Shown: positions 36,825 through 48,545 of the stretch, in pieces | Numbering within the stretch: the first letter of the stretch is position 1 | Layout: each line of letters begins with the position of its first letter | Assembly: GCA_949152475.1 (NCBI GenBank) | Contig: OX424562.1 | Location: forward strand, 20,646,209 to 20,710,208 | Direction of reading: 5' to 3' | Origin: Terebella lapidaria | Taxonomy: Eukaryota; Annelida; Polychaeta; Terebellida; Terebellidae | Length of the DNA: 64,000 nt | Position numbers and translations under genes: made by a program | The notes under the pieces: generated by a model | Told to the model about the DNA's origin: nothing | Databases searched by the model: none | What the model saw: the letters and a program-made list of their open reading frames with translations, nothing else

Positions 36825-38248
36825 TTTCAAATGATGGGCCTCGGTTGCTGAACATGGTTCACTGGTCCACTAATTCACTGTCCGTTAACATGTATGTATG
36901 GTTCAAAGTATAATATTGTGCACTGTGTTGTTGGCAACAAAAGTATAAACCGAATTCTAGACCAATATCGGTGAAGAGAGTACATTATCTTCATTCAGCC
37001 ATGCACAATGGTGACCATGTTGGATTTCTCCTATGATGAATGAATGCTTCGCATGTTGAAACGGCTGATGTTAATGTACATGTGTTTATTCCAGATAAAC
37101 GAACTAACTTAATCACATTAAAGTCATGTTCATGCACATTACCTGACTTTAACTGCTCATCGTGATCAAAATCAGTGTTGCCGCGATTGTGTTTATTGCC
37201 AAATTCAATATATCTGTTAGCAGTTGAGGCATTGGGGACGTTTTTATTTTAACCACTGATGTTATTAGGCACCATCAGCATGAAATTAGGGCACCAAATT
37301 AATAACGGCTACACATGTGTTTTAAAATATTGAAGTGTTAATAAAAAGAAATTTGACAAAGTATGCCATTCCCGTGGCCGCCATCCTGGATTTCACGCCA
37401 ATGGACTGTGCTAAATGGATTATGACTATGCTAATGGACTATGACTATGCTTAATTTTTTAATTGTATTCTTAACCTCTAAAACATATGTTTATGTACAA
37501 ATTTCGTGTGTATAGCACAATTAGGGTCAGAGATATACATGTATACAATTTTGTGCTTATCGTTGATAAATCTCGGTCTTTATTACCAAATTCAACATAT
37601 TTTTGAGCGACTGAGGCATAGCGGGACGGTGTTAGTTCTACCACTGATGTAGTACCAGTAGCATGTATTAGAGCACATAATGGGTTATAATGACCATGCA
37701 GAGATGTTTAAAATATTAAAGTTTCATGAACAAATATGACAAAATTTGCCATTAAGAAGGACGCCATATTGGATTTTATGCCGAAGCGCTATGCTGAAGT
37801 AGTTGAAAATATATTTTCTGTATTCCTTGACCTCTGAAACATATGTTCAGGTACCAAGTTCGTGTCTATAGCACAATTAGGGGCAAAGATATATACAAAG
37901 TTGTGTTTCAAGGCGGCCTCGGTTTTGATGGCGGCCATTTTGAAAAGCCGTCATATTGGATAGTTCATCCCGGGACATCAAATGTTAAGAAGTAGATTCT
38001 GACGCTCAAGGGTTCCCTAAACAAAATGACACCCGTCGGTGGACACCCTGGGCTCATGGACTAGTGCTTTTCAAGTGATTGGCCTCGGTTGCTGAACATG
38101 GTTCACTGGTCCACCGGTTCACTCTCCCTTTACATGTCTGTATGGTTCAGAGTCTCATATTGTGTATTGTGTTGTTTTTAATGTTGTTTAATATATTGCT
38201 ATACATGTATCTCCTTTTGGAGGCCGAATGAATGAATAAAAAAAGGGG
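36825..38248 (+). repeat. Direct ~110 bp repeats flanking diverged internal repeats, with a LINE-like 3' tail
   Basis: The segment 36825-36925 is repeated at 38073-38170, about 1.25 kb apart; both contain CCTCGGTTGCTGAACATGGT. Between them lie two diverged units of roughly 390 bp starting near 37180 and 37560, each with a CCAAATTCAAYATAT block, an ACCACTGATG block and a GCCATCYTGGATTT-like block. The right copy continues to a GGAGGCCGAATGAATGAATAAA-type end near 38245, which looks like a non-LTR 3' tail. No coding domain recognised. Confidence 0.6.
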
Positions 38249-38289
38249 CTAAGATAGGTTACCGTACAATATATAATAGCTATTTTGTC

Positions 38290-39420
38290 CCGCAGCCTTG
38301 AAAATCAGGTCACAGTCAAATTCAAAGTCACGAGAGTATTCAGCATATAATATGATTTTCTGTATGTTCACAATTGGATACTAAGCTGTAAACTCAATAA
38401 TAAGAGAGATATTAGTCATTATGTCCTTTGACCTTGAAAATGAATCAAAAGTCAAACTAAAGGTCATCAGAATATTCGGTATATATATTTGCTGAGCTTG
38501 TAAAGTTGACAATAAACAAGATATTAACCATTTTGTCCTGTGAGACCTTGAACATGAGGTCAAAGGTCAAATTCAAGGTCGTGACATTATTCAGCATATA
38601 TCATTCCTATATATCCACAACTGATCCCTAATCTGTGAAGTTGATGAACAAGATATTAGCCGTTCTGTGCTCTGACCTTGAAAATGAGTTCAAAGGTCAA
38701 ATTCCAGGTCATGACAATATTCAACATATATCATTTCCTGTATGTCCACAATTGATTCTCAAGCTGTAAAGTCGATAATAAGCGAGATATTAGCCATTGT
38801 GTTCTGACCATTTTAAAATGAGGTCAAAGGTCAAATTCAAGGTCATGAAAATATTCAGCATATATCATTTCCTACATGTCCGCAATTGATTTCTAAGCTG
38901 TAAAGTGGATAATAAGCAAGATATTAGCTGTTTTGTTCTTTGACCTTGAAAACGAGGTCAAAGGACAAATTCAAGGTCATCAGAATATTCGGCCTATATC
39001 ATTTCCTGTATGTCCACAATTGATTCTCAAGCTATAAAGTCGATAATAAGCGAGATATTAGCCATTGTGGTCTGACCATTTTAAAAGAGGTCAAAGGTCA
39101 AATTCAAGGTCATGACAATATTCGGCATATATCATTTCCTACATGTCCACAATTGATTTCTAAGCTGTAAAGTGGATAATAAGCAAGATACTAGCTGTTT
39201 TGTTCTTTGACCTTGAAAACGAGGTCAAAGGACAAATTCAAGGTCATCAGAATATTCGGCCTATATCATTTCCTATATGTCCACAATTGATTCCTAAGTT
39301 GTATAGTCGGATTAAGCGAGATGTTAGCCATTTTGTGCTCTGACCTTGAAAAAGAAGTTCAAGATTTTATTCGGATTTTATCATTTCCTATATGTCCACA
39401 ATTGATTGCTAAGCTGTAAA
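38290..39420 (+). repeat. ~134 bp minisatellite rich in AGGTCA half-sites, array 1
   Basis: AAGT(C/G)GATAATAAGC recurs at 38769, 38903, 39037 and 39170, a 133-134 bp period. Well-preserved units contain TGACCTTGA, then AGGTCAAAGGTCA, then TCAAGGTCA. These match, respectively, an inverted extended half-site, a direct repeat of AGGTCA with one-base spacing, and an extended half-site. Such elements bind nuclear receptors in animals. Whether any is bound here is unknown. Confidence 0.9.
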
Positions 39421-39427
39421 GTTGATA

Positions 39428-40072
39428 CCGAGGTTTCCCGTAATATGGCCCACCTGATTTATGGCCCATGGGCCATCTTTCGGGAAAAAAATCCCAAAAG
39501 ATGGCCCATGGGCGATAATTCGAATTCATTTTTAATTTTTTTTTTCGCGATGTGATTTTTTCTATAACGCATTTTTTATGTAAACGATTCATTGAACATG
39601 GATATATTCCATCAAACATGTCCCAAGTTTTTACATCATGAAACTGTCACAGGGGCGTCAAAATCACAACGGAGTGAGTGTTACGCTTATTGGCTCGGAA
39701 TAGGGGCGTCAAAATCTCAAGTTCAGTGTGAGGAGTAACTTGCACCGCAGAAAGTTTCAAGTAAAATCAGTATACCATAGGCCCAAACTATATGTATATA
39801 TAGTTTGGGCCTGGAATATGTTAAAAGAGCTTTAGAATGGTATACCGAGGTGTGTATATTTTCATATTAGAGGCTCCGATGCGCAATTTTTATCGATAGG
39901 TGAGATTTCTTTTTCTATTGCCTGATGTTTCTGATGTCTGATGTTTCCGTCATATATTCAGTATTTTGGCGATGTATTGGTGGAAAACGTTTTTTCCGAA
40001 AGATTCGTTTTTTATTTGGCGAGATGCTATTTTCCGAGAGATCGCCCAGGGCCATATTACGGGAAACCCCGG
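39428..40072. mobile_element. 645 bp TIR transposon nested in the minisatellite, TA target duplication
   Basis: The ends are CCGAGGTTTCCCGTAATATG and its near-exact inverse (…ATTACGGGAAACCCCGG). It is flanked by TA on both sides. Removing it with one TA restores the minisatellite word GTTGATAATAAGCGAG, so the pre-insertion sequence can be read directly. A TA target suggests Tc1/mariner-like mobilisation. Internal palindromes occur at about 39465-39515 and 39780-39810. There is no transposase frame, so it is non-autonomous. Confidence 0.88.
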
Positions 40073-40634
40073 TAATAAGCGAGATATTAGCCATTTTGTG
40101 CTCTTACCTTGAAAATGAGGTCAAATTCAAGGTCATGAAAATAATCTGCAAATGTCATTTTCTACGTGTCCACAATTGAATCCTAGTCTCTAATCTCAAT
40201 ATTAAGTGAGATATTAGGCATAATGTGTCCCATTATAAAGCATTGGAGAATTTAACGTGGGAATGTCCCATTTGAGGCCTTTCGAGCAAATGACAATGGC
40301 TGCCACACGCAGACCGTCGATTCACGGGCAACGAAAGTTATACAGATCACAGAGGTATGTGAGGGCAATCTTTTGAAATGAAAATCTCAAAACAGTCTGT
40401 ATAGTTTTTTTTAGAAAATGGCCGCTAAAGTCAGAAATTGGCTGTTTTTCAGCGAAAATGGCCGCCAATTTGAAACAAATGCGAGAATAAAAAAAAAATA
40501 CCCCCCTCTTGAAATATTTTTAGTTATTTTTGTGCAAAATTTCAGAAAGATCCGATCATAAACTTTAAAGATAAAATTGTGGACGGACGACGATGCCGAT
40601 GTATGTAAACCATAGGTACGGAAGCCTAAAAATA

Positions 40635-41442
40635 CGAGCCGAAATTCAGGATCAAGTAGTATGCTTATTTTTGGTTACGGACCACGGATCGTTTGCCATC
40701 CTGATTGTTTGACACTGGACTGACTTTGTCGCACTTGTAAAAGGCGTGGTTTGTGTTGTATTTTGTAATCATGGTAATGACAGATGGAACTCGATGAGTC
40801 TCAACACCAAGTTCAGTCAGCGATTAACAATACAAATCTAAAATTTTCCCATACCCTGTACTTCCATCGATAGTAATGTATGTAATATCCACTGAACATT
40901 AATACACATTAAGTGGACCGATGAAATTGAACGTATATTACTTTTTCAGATGCATTATTCATACTATTGATATGTCTAGTTGCAAAATTTCAATGACAAA
41001 TTGTCAAGCTATATTTTCCACAAATGCGATTTGCATCCGTTTTGACAAACCCATCATACGAAGGAGATGTTTTGATGGAGGGGGTTCCGTAACAAGATTA
41101 TTTCCTCACCAAGGTATCGATATATCTTCAGAATAGAACTCACGCTTTCGACTATAGGGACAGCCAGGACAATGAAAGAGGATTGTCTGAAAATGGAATT
41201 TACTATTTTTGTTGGTGACACCACCTGCATGACAAACGCTAGAATAATGCTGGGATAACACGAAGGCTTTCACACGACGCTAGAATAATGCTGGGGGAAT
41301 ACAAAGGCTTTCGCATCCCATTCAAGTGGGTGTGAAAAAAATACTAGTTTAAATCACTACATATAATTTATCTTACGAATAACTATGTTACCACCGTTCA
41401 TCTCTGAACAGCATCATCATCCTACGTATGTTGGTATATAAT
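40635..41442. other. No gene recognised; one short direct repeat
   Basis: A ~45 bp direct repeat with GCTAGAATAATGCTGGG occurs at about 41236 and 41278. Otherwise the region holds only short frames, such as one of 71 codons at 40921-41136 with no domain. Confidence 0.4.
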
Positions 41443-41760
41443 GCAAGTATCAATCTATTACCATGATTACCACCAATACAGTCAGATTTTGATGATGCCA
41501 ATAACAAACGTAAAATACAACAATTTGCAATAGAAACAAAGCCCGACCAAATAGTTTATCCAAAGACATACTGGCGTCATCAGCGGCAGACAGTGTGTTA
41601 AATGTAGTTGTTTCTGCTGTACACCTGATGGAATTAGTATACAACTGCGCAACAACCTATGAAAATAATTTAGAAATCCGAAACAAACCTCGTGGAACAG
41701 ATATATGACAAGTACGTAAGTACCTAATCACAAGCCAGAAGGCTACTGAGTTGATAAGTA
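41443..41760 (-). repeat. Dispersed repeat R1, longest single copy
   Basis: Starts at the common R1 left boundary and runs about 310 bp to a block with GGCTACTGAGTTGAT. It differs from other copies by a short insertion near 41460 and scattered substitutions. On the minus strand a short frame reads through (SLDKLFGRALF), conserved among copies at the DNA level. I do not recognise a protein. Confidence 0.75.
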
Positions 41761-42399
41761 TCCATTTTTTTTGCATGTTTGAACATGTAACAACATTTCT
41801 GGTATTTTAAATTCAAGATGACACAATCGAAATTCGAGATAGAGTTTATTTTCGATATAAAAAAAAATTATAACAGAAGTAATTTCGCCGAAAACCGTTT
41901 TTTGTTTCCTGTTGTTCACCCTAATACGGTTTTGTGCGATGAAGTCTAGTCGTCAAAAACTATTGTCGTTAGTCAAAAACATACTCTCAAATGAACAATT
42001 ACACCCAGGGGACAGAGAATGATGAGAGACACAGTTATATATGCGTGTAATTTTTATCTGGAAGGTTCGGAACTACCTTCCAGGTTATTAGTGTCCTTCT
42101 GGACAGGATATAAACTGGACATATGGAGGCAATCCACGAGGAGGTAATCATAAGACACGTTGACCAGGCTGATGAAAGTAAAATTACAGTGACAAGCACA
42201 CTTAATCCATCAATCTGGTGAAATGAGATCACATCAGAACATCAGTTCAGATTTTATTGTGATATATCATCTGTGATATATCGCACTCTGTGTCATTGTT
42301 TAATAGTACACAGGCAGAGTAGTACAGACAGATGGCTTTGTCATGGAATAGATAAAAAAAAACATTGATCAGCATCTCACGAAAGGGTGAAACTCCAAA

Positions 42400-42657
42400 A
42401 TGTCACTCGCGGAAGCTTCTTATTGCACCAAAACTCACATTGGTCAACACACAAGCTATTTCTATGGGTTGAAGGCAGGGCGGACTCTTGAGACTGGTTT
42501 CTACACTGAGGGCTACTGCTGCGTCTTACGCTTTATGTGTAATATGTGTAATACTCACTACTGTTGCCTGGTCTACATGTCCAGGTCTGCAAATAAATTG
42601 TGTTTTTTAGGCAGATTGTCATATTGGTCCCAAGGTTTTCCCCCTCTAATTCTTTGA
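42400..42657 (+). CDS. Possible small ORF, 85 aa, cysteine-rich, unknown
   Basis: An ATG-started frame of 85 codons with clustered Cys residues in its second half (CNMCNTHYCC). No signal peptide or known domain is seen. Length alone does not separate it from chance in this sequence. It may be an exon remnant. Confidence 0.2.
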   Translation: MSLAEASYCTKTHIGQHTSYFYGLKAGRTLETGFYTEGYCCVLRFMCNMCNTHYCCLVYMSRSANKLCFLGRLSYWSQGFPPLIL

Positions 42658-42689
42658 TGTATCAGTGTCTGTATGTCTATATCTGTTGA

Positions 42690-42880
42690 TGCGATTTACT
42701 AGCTCTTTTCCTGGAAACGGAGAATGTCAAGGAGCTTTGGCGAAAGGCTGAGCAGCCACACATTCATTATGCGTTGATCGATTTCATGGATACTGCACCA
42801 GACTGCACAAAATCGGAACAAACTGTCTGTAATATGAAGAATAGTAGAACACTGGTCTATATCAATTTGTACCTTTAGAC
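42690..42880 (+). pseudogene. Protein-like fragment related to the one at 21.2 kb
   Basis: Plus-strand translation around 42700-42790 contains ENVKELWRKAEQP, close to ENVKELRGKAEQP encoded on the minus strand near 21230. DNA identity over about 50 bp is also high. The frame decays on both sides. Family unknown. Confidence 0.35.
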
Positions 42881-43671
42881 GAATCTGACTTCTATTGGCC
42901 TTCAGGCCATCATTTGGGTGTGTCTCGTCCTCACAATCACCACAATGAATTGCCTAACACGATTCAATAAATGTTAAATTATGCTATAGCATTTTTGTTT
43001 TGTTTTTCACTGAAGCTGCCACATTATTCGACTATGATACATCATACATGAAATTAACACCTCATTTTCACTCTCATCTTAATTGGTTATATCTTTGGAA
43101 TTGTTTATATGCAATGTGCAGTACAGTCAATTGATCTCAAAAGAAGCTCATTGACAGTTTGGTGTTTAGGCCAAACCAAGCTCTTCCTGTCCCTTTGTAT
43201 CGATACACCTCAGATTATACCGTAAGTATAAAATCATGATTCTACGGTTCAGTGATCTGTGGAAAACGTTATGCTCAATCATGGACTGTGTATATTTCTA
43301 GTGGTAGGACAGGTATTATCTGGTGAATGTGGCCTCCAAAACATTCACTGGTTGCTGTGTTCGATTCAATAATGACGCATGTCGGAGGTTCCATCGCCTC
43401 TTTATAACTGTTTCTTGACGTTTTGATCGACGACGACAGTGTGAATGACGCCTATCTACTCAGAACGATAACCAAAACGCTCTCCTTCTCAAAATCAAAC
43501 GTGACGTGGCCAAGTGTTGGGATACCATGACATACAGCAAAATGATGGGCGATATTGAGGTGTTTTTCATGAAACAGAGTGAGCAGGCATGTTCTCGAGA
43601 CTATTGAGACTAATTATAGAACTATTTATCCAGAACAAACATAACGGTTTATGTATACCAATTCCTTGCAG

Positions 43672-43829
43672 GAAACAGCTCCTGACCGTTCTTCAGCCAT
43701 CTATCGAACCAAGCTGTAATGAGGGAGGTATCACTGTTACTTGGTGTTCATGCAATATTAATGACAGTCTCCACAGCCTCTACAGGATTACAAAATCAGA
43801 CAACTCTTTCACCATTTTCGCTGATGCAG
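43672..43829 (+). CDS. Possible internal exon, unknown protein
   Basis: A 158 bp open segment lies between a good acceptor (CCTTGCAG ending at 43671) and a donor (GCAG/GTCTCT at 43829/43830). Its frame reads ITVTWCSCNINDSLHSLYR and on to FADAG, resembling the strand pattern of an immunoglobulin-like domain (a VTW-C motif). That resemblance is weak. No neighbouring exon was found. Confidence 0.3.
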
Positions 43830-44254
43830 GTCTCTATGTATTGAATATATGGATATATATGATTTTAAAAATAGATAAAATGTATATTATCAGTATTTAG
43901 AAATCCTAGTATTAATTAGATATCTTTAAAAAGATGCACTGAAATTTGTCGAATGACGTAAAGATATTGCTTTGCAGCCTATCAAGATGCCCATAGAAGA
44001 CAGCAAATATAGACAGAAGATGAAGAGAAATCGGGCTTTCCTGGTGTCGTTGGATTTCGACACGCATTAATATAGTTCAGTTTTAAATGTTGAAAAGGAT
44101 ATTTACAACCGAAGGTGTTATTATTCAATCCAACTGTAGGCAAGTATATGGCTTGTTATAGCAGTCAGTAATCATTTAAATATTATTATTCATTAACATA
44201 CATTATAATGATTATATTGGTATAATATGAGATGAATGATACATTTTTGTTTTC

Positions 44255-44640
44255 TTTCATGATATATTTTCTTTTGTAGCTGGCGGTAGATCATAAATCG
44301 GCCATATTGAACGCATGTGCCGGATGGTGATGCACACATGATGCCAAACTGCTTCGCAACACCCAGCTGTATGAGAAAGCGGTTTTTGCAGACATATGCA
44401 TACCCTTTTGCGTAACTGATTATTAACCCTATCCAAGAACACTGGATATATTATCCATCAACGAAAGTGGTTTAATCAAAAGTTCTCGGGACAAAGACAA
44501 GCAGTCGAACGCACAATAGGTCACTTCAAATGGCGCTTTCGTCGACCTCATGATGCACCACTGCATGAGCCTGTGGACATCTGCAATCTCATAATGACAG
44601 ATTACACATGCCATGACGTATGTTGAGTTTGTGATAATGG
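44255..44640 (+). pseudogene. Eroded PIF/Harbinger transposase, C-terminal part
   Basis: Reading across frames, the segment gives a decayed block ending in YLLTLSKNTGYI and then, in one frame at about 44467-44610, WFNQKFSGQRQAVERTIGHF followed by KWRFRR and DICNLIMTDYTCHD. The VER-x-IG-x-x-K-x-RFRR pattern is the C-terminal signature of Harbinger-type DDE transposases (the DDE_Tnp_4 group), containing the catalytic Glu. Frameshifts and stops show that the gene is dead. Upstream catalytic motifs were not found. Confidence 0.7.
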
Positions 44641-46320
44641 TGCGCAAAGGTACATTGAAGAGTTTGGACTGTTGTTTGACGTCGTAAGCCGTCAAAGCCT
44701 TGAGGTTCGAGGGGCGTTCCTATGATATATAAAGTCATGTCACGTCCATCAGCATTGTTCACTTGTTTACATGCTGACAGGGACATTGTACTGTGAACAA
44801 CGCTAATGGACGTGAGGTGACTATTTAAACAAGAAAATGCAGCAAACTGCGGAAGACGACATTAGAGCTCGAGCACATCATCAGCACCACGACAGCTGAA
44901 TATATCTTACACAACGTTAGGCCTACCCCCACCCCCCCCCCCCAAAAAAAAAAAAGAAAGAAGAAGCCATAATTTCATCCCCTATGTGATTCCAATTCAT
45001 TTCCGTATACTAGGATGAAAAACATGGCCCACTTCATTCATATTACTAATAAGTAAACATTTATTTTAAAATCGATCAATGGAACAGATATGCCTGCTAA
45101 AATTATATGGAACCTCATTAAAATATCCTCAAAACATTGGAAACTATGAGGAATATCTGCATCTGATAACATAAGATATAGCCTAACACATGCCTTCAAT
45201 GGGCAAATTAAAATACCAGTTAAGAATAAAAAGACTTCGCAATCCAGCACAGAACACCAGCTTAATTGTCATGTTATAAAATACGTCAAATTACGGTAAA
45301 TGTAGCCGTGGCATCGCAGACGAATCGCTGTGTTTACTTCATAACGCCAAAAAAGTCCACACGCAGATGCCCACAATGAACACATGCATGTATGCATACA
45401 CGAATTGCTGAACAGAAATTGTGTTTCAAAATACGCGTCATTGTGGTAAAATTTGCTTTGCATTCTGGGAACGTCAATTTCCATCGGCTCCGCCATTTTG
45501 GGACGTTTCTAGATAATTTGAACATTTACGTTATTTTCTCAAACCTAGCACATCGATTCATGCCTCATATATCTGTGGAATAGTCAAAGTTTCCCATCAA
45601 GTCGAGAGATTTTACGTCAAGGACAAAGAAAATCCTCATTTGAAGTAGGTATCTAAACGTTTACATGTCAAAACGTGGGTCGATAGGTTGGCATGAAACC
45701 TCCATGAAAAAGTCAGCACATAGACATGTAGAGGGTTGGGGGCTTCGCCCCCAACGCTCTAATGTCAAAAATGAACGCCCCTGTGAGGGTTTATGACATA
45801 ACACAACAGGACCAAATCCGAATAATTATGCAAACATATTTCAGCATGGCTACTATGATGTTACGAATAGGGAACCCCATACCTCCCTAAGTTTTCACTT
45901 AAAATCCGGGCTTCGAAGGCCTAGTTTCTCAGGGAGTAAGTTGTCAGCACCAGAAAAGTGCTACTAAAGTTAAACTTTCATGAAAGTATGGCTAAAGTGA
46001 AGGATCAGCACTCGGCCCTCTGAATTCAAGTTATTTCAAAAATCAATATCAGACACCCCCGCCCCTTTGTTTTGCTCGTAGCTTTGTATTTATTGGTAGT
46101 TACATAGAGCATTCCATAGCAAGGGTGATACAATCACCGTAGTCCGTAGATTGCTCTTCACCGTTCTTTTGTCAATGTCCATGAACTCAACATATAGATA
46201 ACAGATATATAGATAACACGACAGTGAACACATCACTTATATCGCAGTATATTCTTGAAAACACTTAACACGAATATACTAGTACTGGATCTGACTAACC
46301 CAGATCTAACCTTTTATCTT
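44641..46320. other. No gene recognised; one hairpin at 45723-45766
   Basis: A C-run followed by an A-run lies near 44928-44955. At 45723-45766 a stem of GAGGGTTGGGGG pairs with CCCCCAACGCTC around a CTTCG loop. The rest has only short frames without domains. Confidence 0.45.
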
Positions 46321-46324
46321 CACA

Positions 46325-46970
46325 GCCTTCCTGGATCATCACCATGCCGACAACGTATTACGCGCTCATGGTATAGCGCGAAGACGTGCTTCAGAGAAAG
46401 TTAGGGTTTACATCTGTCAAAGATATGGCTGAAATTGCTGGGATCGGCAACATGACAAACAAAGAAATTGTAGACAGCAGGGTTGTATTCAGTGCGGAAC
46501 GGGGAAAGAAAGGGAAACGCGGGGAGAAATGTTCGACTGCCATGTGGAAGATATCCAGTGTCAGTATTTTCACTGATACACTGGATCTACAAATGGAGTT
46601 GTTGAAGTTCATTTCAAAGAGAACTCTGATTCAATGTATTGTGCACACAACGAGGAAAATCATCAGGAGATTTTTTCTCATTACAATGATGCTTTGTTCT
46701 GTGACAGCTGATGTTGTGAAACTGGAACGCGCAGCACAGAAACTAACATCAGCTGGTGTAATGGAGAAGTACGGCTTCATGGACGACAATCAAGATGATT
46801 TTGAGACATGCATTCCAATAAGTACTATTGCCTTCTGGAAAGTTTCCGTGGTTAACTGTTCACAGTACACATGTTCTGAAGTCAGTAAACATGCATACCA
46901 AGAACTAGACAAACGAATCTGTCTTTTCTTGGTTGAATTTGACGAATATCTTCGCTTTTTATTGTAGTGA
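46325..46970 (+). pseudogene. Eroded coding-like segment, unknown family
   Basis: A CACAG acceptor at 46325 is followed by an open frame reading FLDHHHADNVLRAHGIARRR, which stops near 46428. Other frames then carry protein-like stretches, for example EENHQEIFSHYNDALF near 46650-46700. One 193-codon frame (46386-46967) lacks an ATG start. The switching between frames suggests a decayed coding sequence. I cannot name the family. Confidence 0.35.
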
Positions 46971-47362
46971 TGGAGAATGAAAAGCATTGATAACGTTTTT
47001 TTTCCTTCCGTATATTCTCTTCAGATAAAGGATATAATCAACGTCCCAGCTTTGCCATCAAGGGTCAGACAAAAAATTAGCCCAAGGGCTAAGAAAGGTT
47101 ACCGGACAATATACATTTTAGATATTAGCCTTTTGTCCAGTGACCTTGAAAATAAAGTCACTGATAAATTCCAGGCCATGAAATTTTCAACAAATATATC
47201 ACTTCTAGTATGTCGACAATAAATTCCTCAGCTGTAAAGTCGATAATAAGTGAGACATTAGCCATTCTGTGATGTGACTTTGAAAATGAGGTCAAAGTTC
47301 AAGGTCATGAAAATATTCAGTATATATCATTCCTCTATATTCGCAATTGATTCCCATGCTGT

Positions 47363-47877
47363 AAATGTAAGTATCAATCTATTACCACCAATACAATCAG
47401 ATTTTGATGATGCCAATAAGAAACGTAAAATACTACATTTTGCAATAGAAACAAACAAAGCCCGACCAAATAGTTTATCCAAAGACACACTGGCGTCTTC
47501 AGGGGCAGACAATGTGTTAAATGTAGTTGTTTCTACTGTACACCAGATGGAATTAGTATACAACTGCCCAACAACCTATGAAAATAATTTAGAAATCCGA
47601 ATCTAACCCCATGGAATAGATACATGACAAGTACAAAAGTACCCAATCACAAGCCCGAAGGCTACTGAGTTGATGGTATCCTCGGGGACAGATTTAACGT
47701 CCGCCAGCAGTAACGCCGACTCAGTGGTATAAATGTAAGTATCAATCTATTACCACCAATACAATCAAATTTTGATGACGCCAATAAGAAACGTAAAATA
47801 CAACATTTTGCAATAGAAACAAAGCCCGACCAAATAGTTTATCCAAAGACACACTAGCTTCATCAGGGGCAGATGTA
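47363..47877 (-). repeat. Tandem dimer of dispersed repeat R1 inserted in the minisatellite
   Basis: Two R1 copies lie head to tail: 47363-47730 (about 368 bp, the longest seen, including a segment ending in GACTCAGTGGTATAA) and 47731-47877 (truncated). The host word TGTAAA is present on both sides (…GCTGTAAA and ATGTAAAG…), consistent with a ~6 bp target duplication. R1 mobility is therefore supported, and a dimeric form is possible. Confidence 0.7.
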
Positions 47878-47884
47878 AAGATGA

Positions 47885-48545
47885 TAATAAGCGACATATT
47901 AGCCATTTTGTTCTCTGACCTTGAAAATGAGATCAAAGGTCAAATTCTAGATCACCAAAATATTCAGCATACATCATTTCCTATATGTTCACTATGGACC
48001 CCTAAGCTGTAAATTTGATAATAAGCGAGATATAAGCCATTTTGTATTCTGACCTTGAAAATAAAATGACTAACCTTGAAATTAAGGTCAAGGGTCAAAT
48101 TCAAGGTCACTAGAATATTCAGCATATATCATTTCCTATATGTTCACAATTGATTCCTAAGCTGCAAAGTTGCTAATAAGCAAGATATTGGCCATTTTGT
48201 CCTGTGAACTTGAAAATGAGGTCAGAGGTCAAATTCAAGGTCACGAGAATATTCAGCATATATCATTTCCTATATGTTCACAATTGATTCCTAAGCCGTA
48301 AAGTCGATAATAAGCGAGATATTAGCAATTTTGTCCTGTGACCTTGGAAATGAGGTCAAAGGTCAAATTCAAGGTCACGAGAATATTCAGCATATATCAT
48401 TTCCTATATGTTCACAATGGATTCCTAAGCTGTAAAGTCGATAATAAGCGAGATATTAGCCATTTTGTCCTGTGACCTTGAAAATGAGGTCAAAGGTCAA
48501 ATTCAAGGTCACGAGAATATTCAGCATATATAATTTCCTATATGT
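47885..48545 (+). repeat. ~134 bp minisatellite rich in AGGTCA half-sites, array 2
   Basis: AAGTCGATAATAAGCG recurs at 48301 and 48435, 134 bp apart, with earlier units less regular. Units at about 48341-48382 and 48475-48515 hold TGACCTTG, AGGTCAAAGGTCA and TCAAGGTCA in the same order as array 1. A further partial unit sits at about 48830-48900. Confidence 0.88.

Larger units (their letters stand above)
38245..40634. mobile_element. TIR element with internal ~134 bp minisatellite, copy 1 (carrying a nested insertion)
   Basis: The left end GGGGCTAAGATAGGTTACCG matches the left end of the element at 47084. The right end is degraded but alignable to that of copy 2 (…CCTAAAAATA). In between are about ten units of ~134 bp. 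A common end region follows, with a GCAAAATTTCAGAAAGAT block near 40535. A separate 645 bp transposon interrupts the array at 39428-40072. No ORF of note. The two copies suggest a non-autonomous element that captured a minisatellite. Confidence 0.7.

Noticed and set aside
36825..38170. LTR pair of a small retroelement (110 bp direct repeats 1.25 kb apart)
   Set aside because: The repeats lack TG...CA ends, and there is no primer-binding site or coding domain between them.
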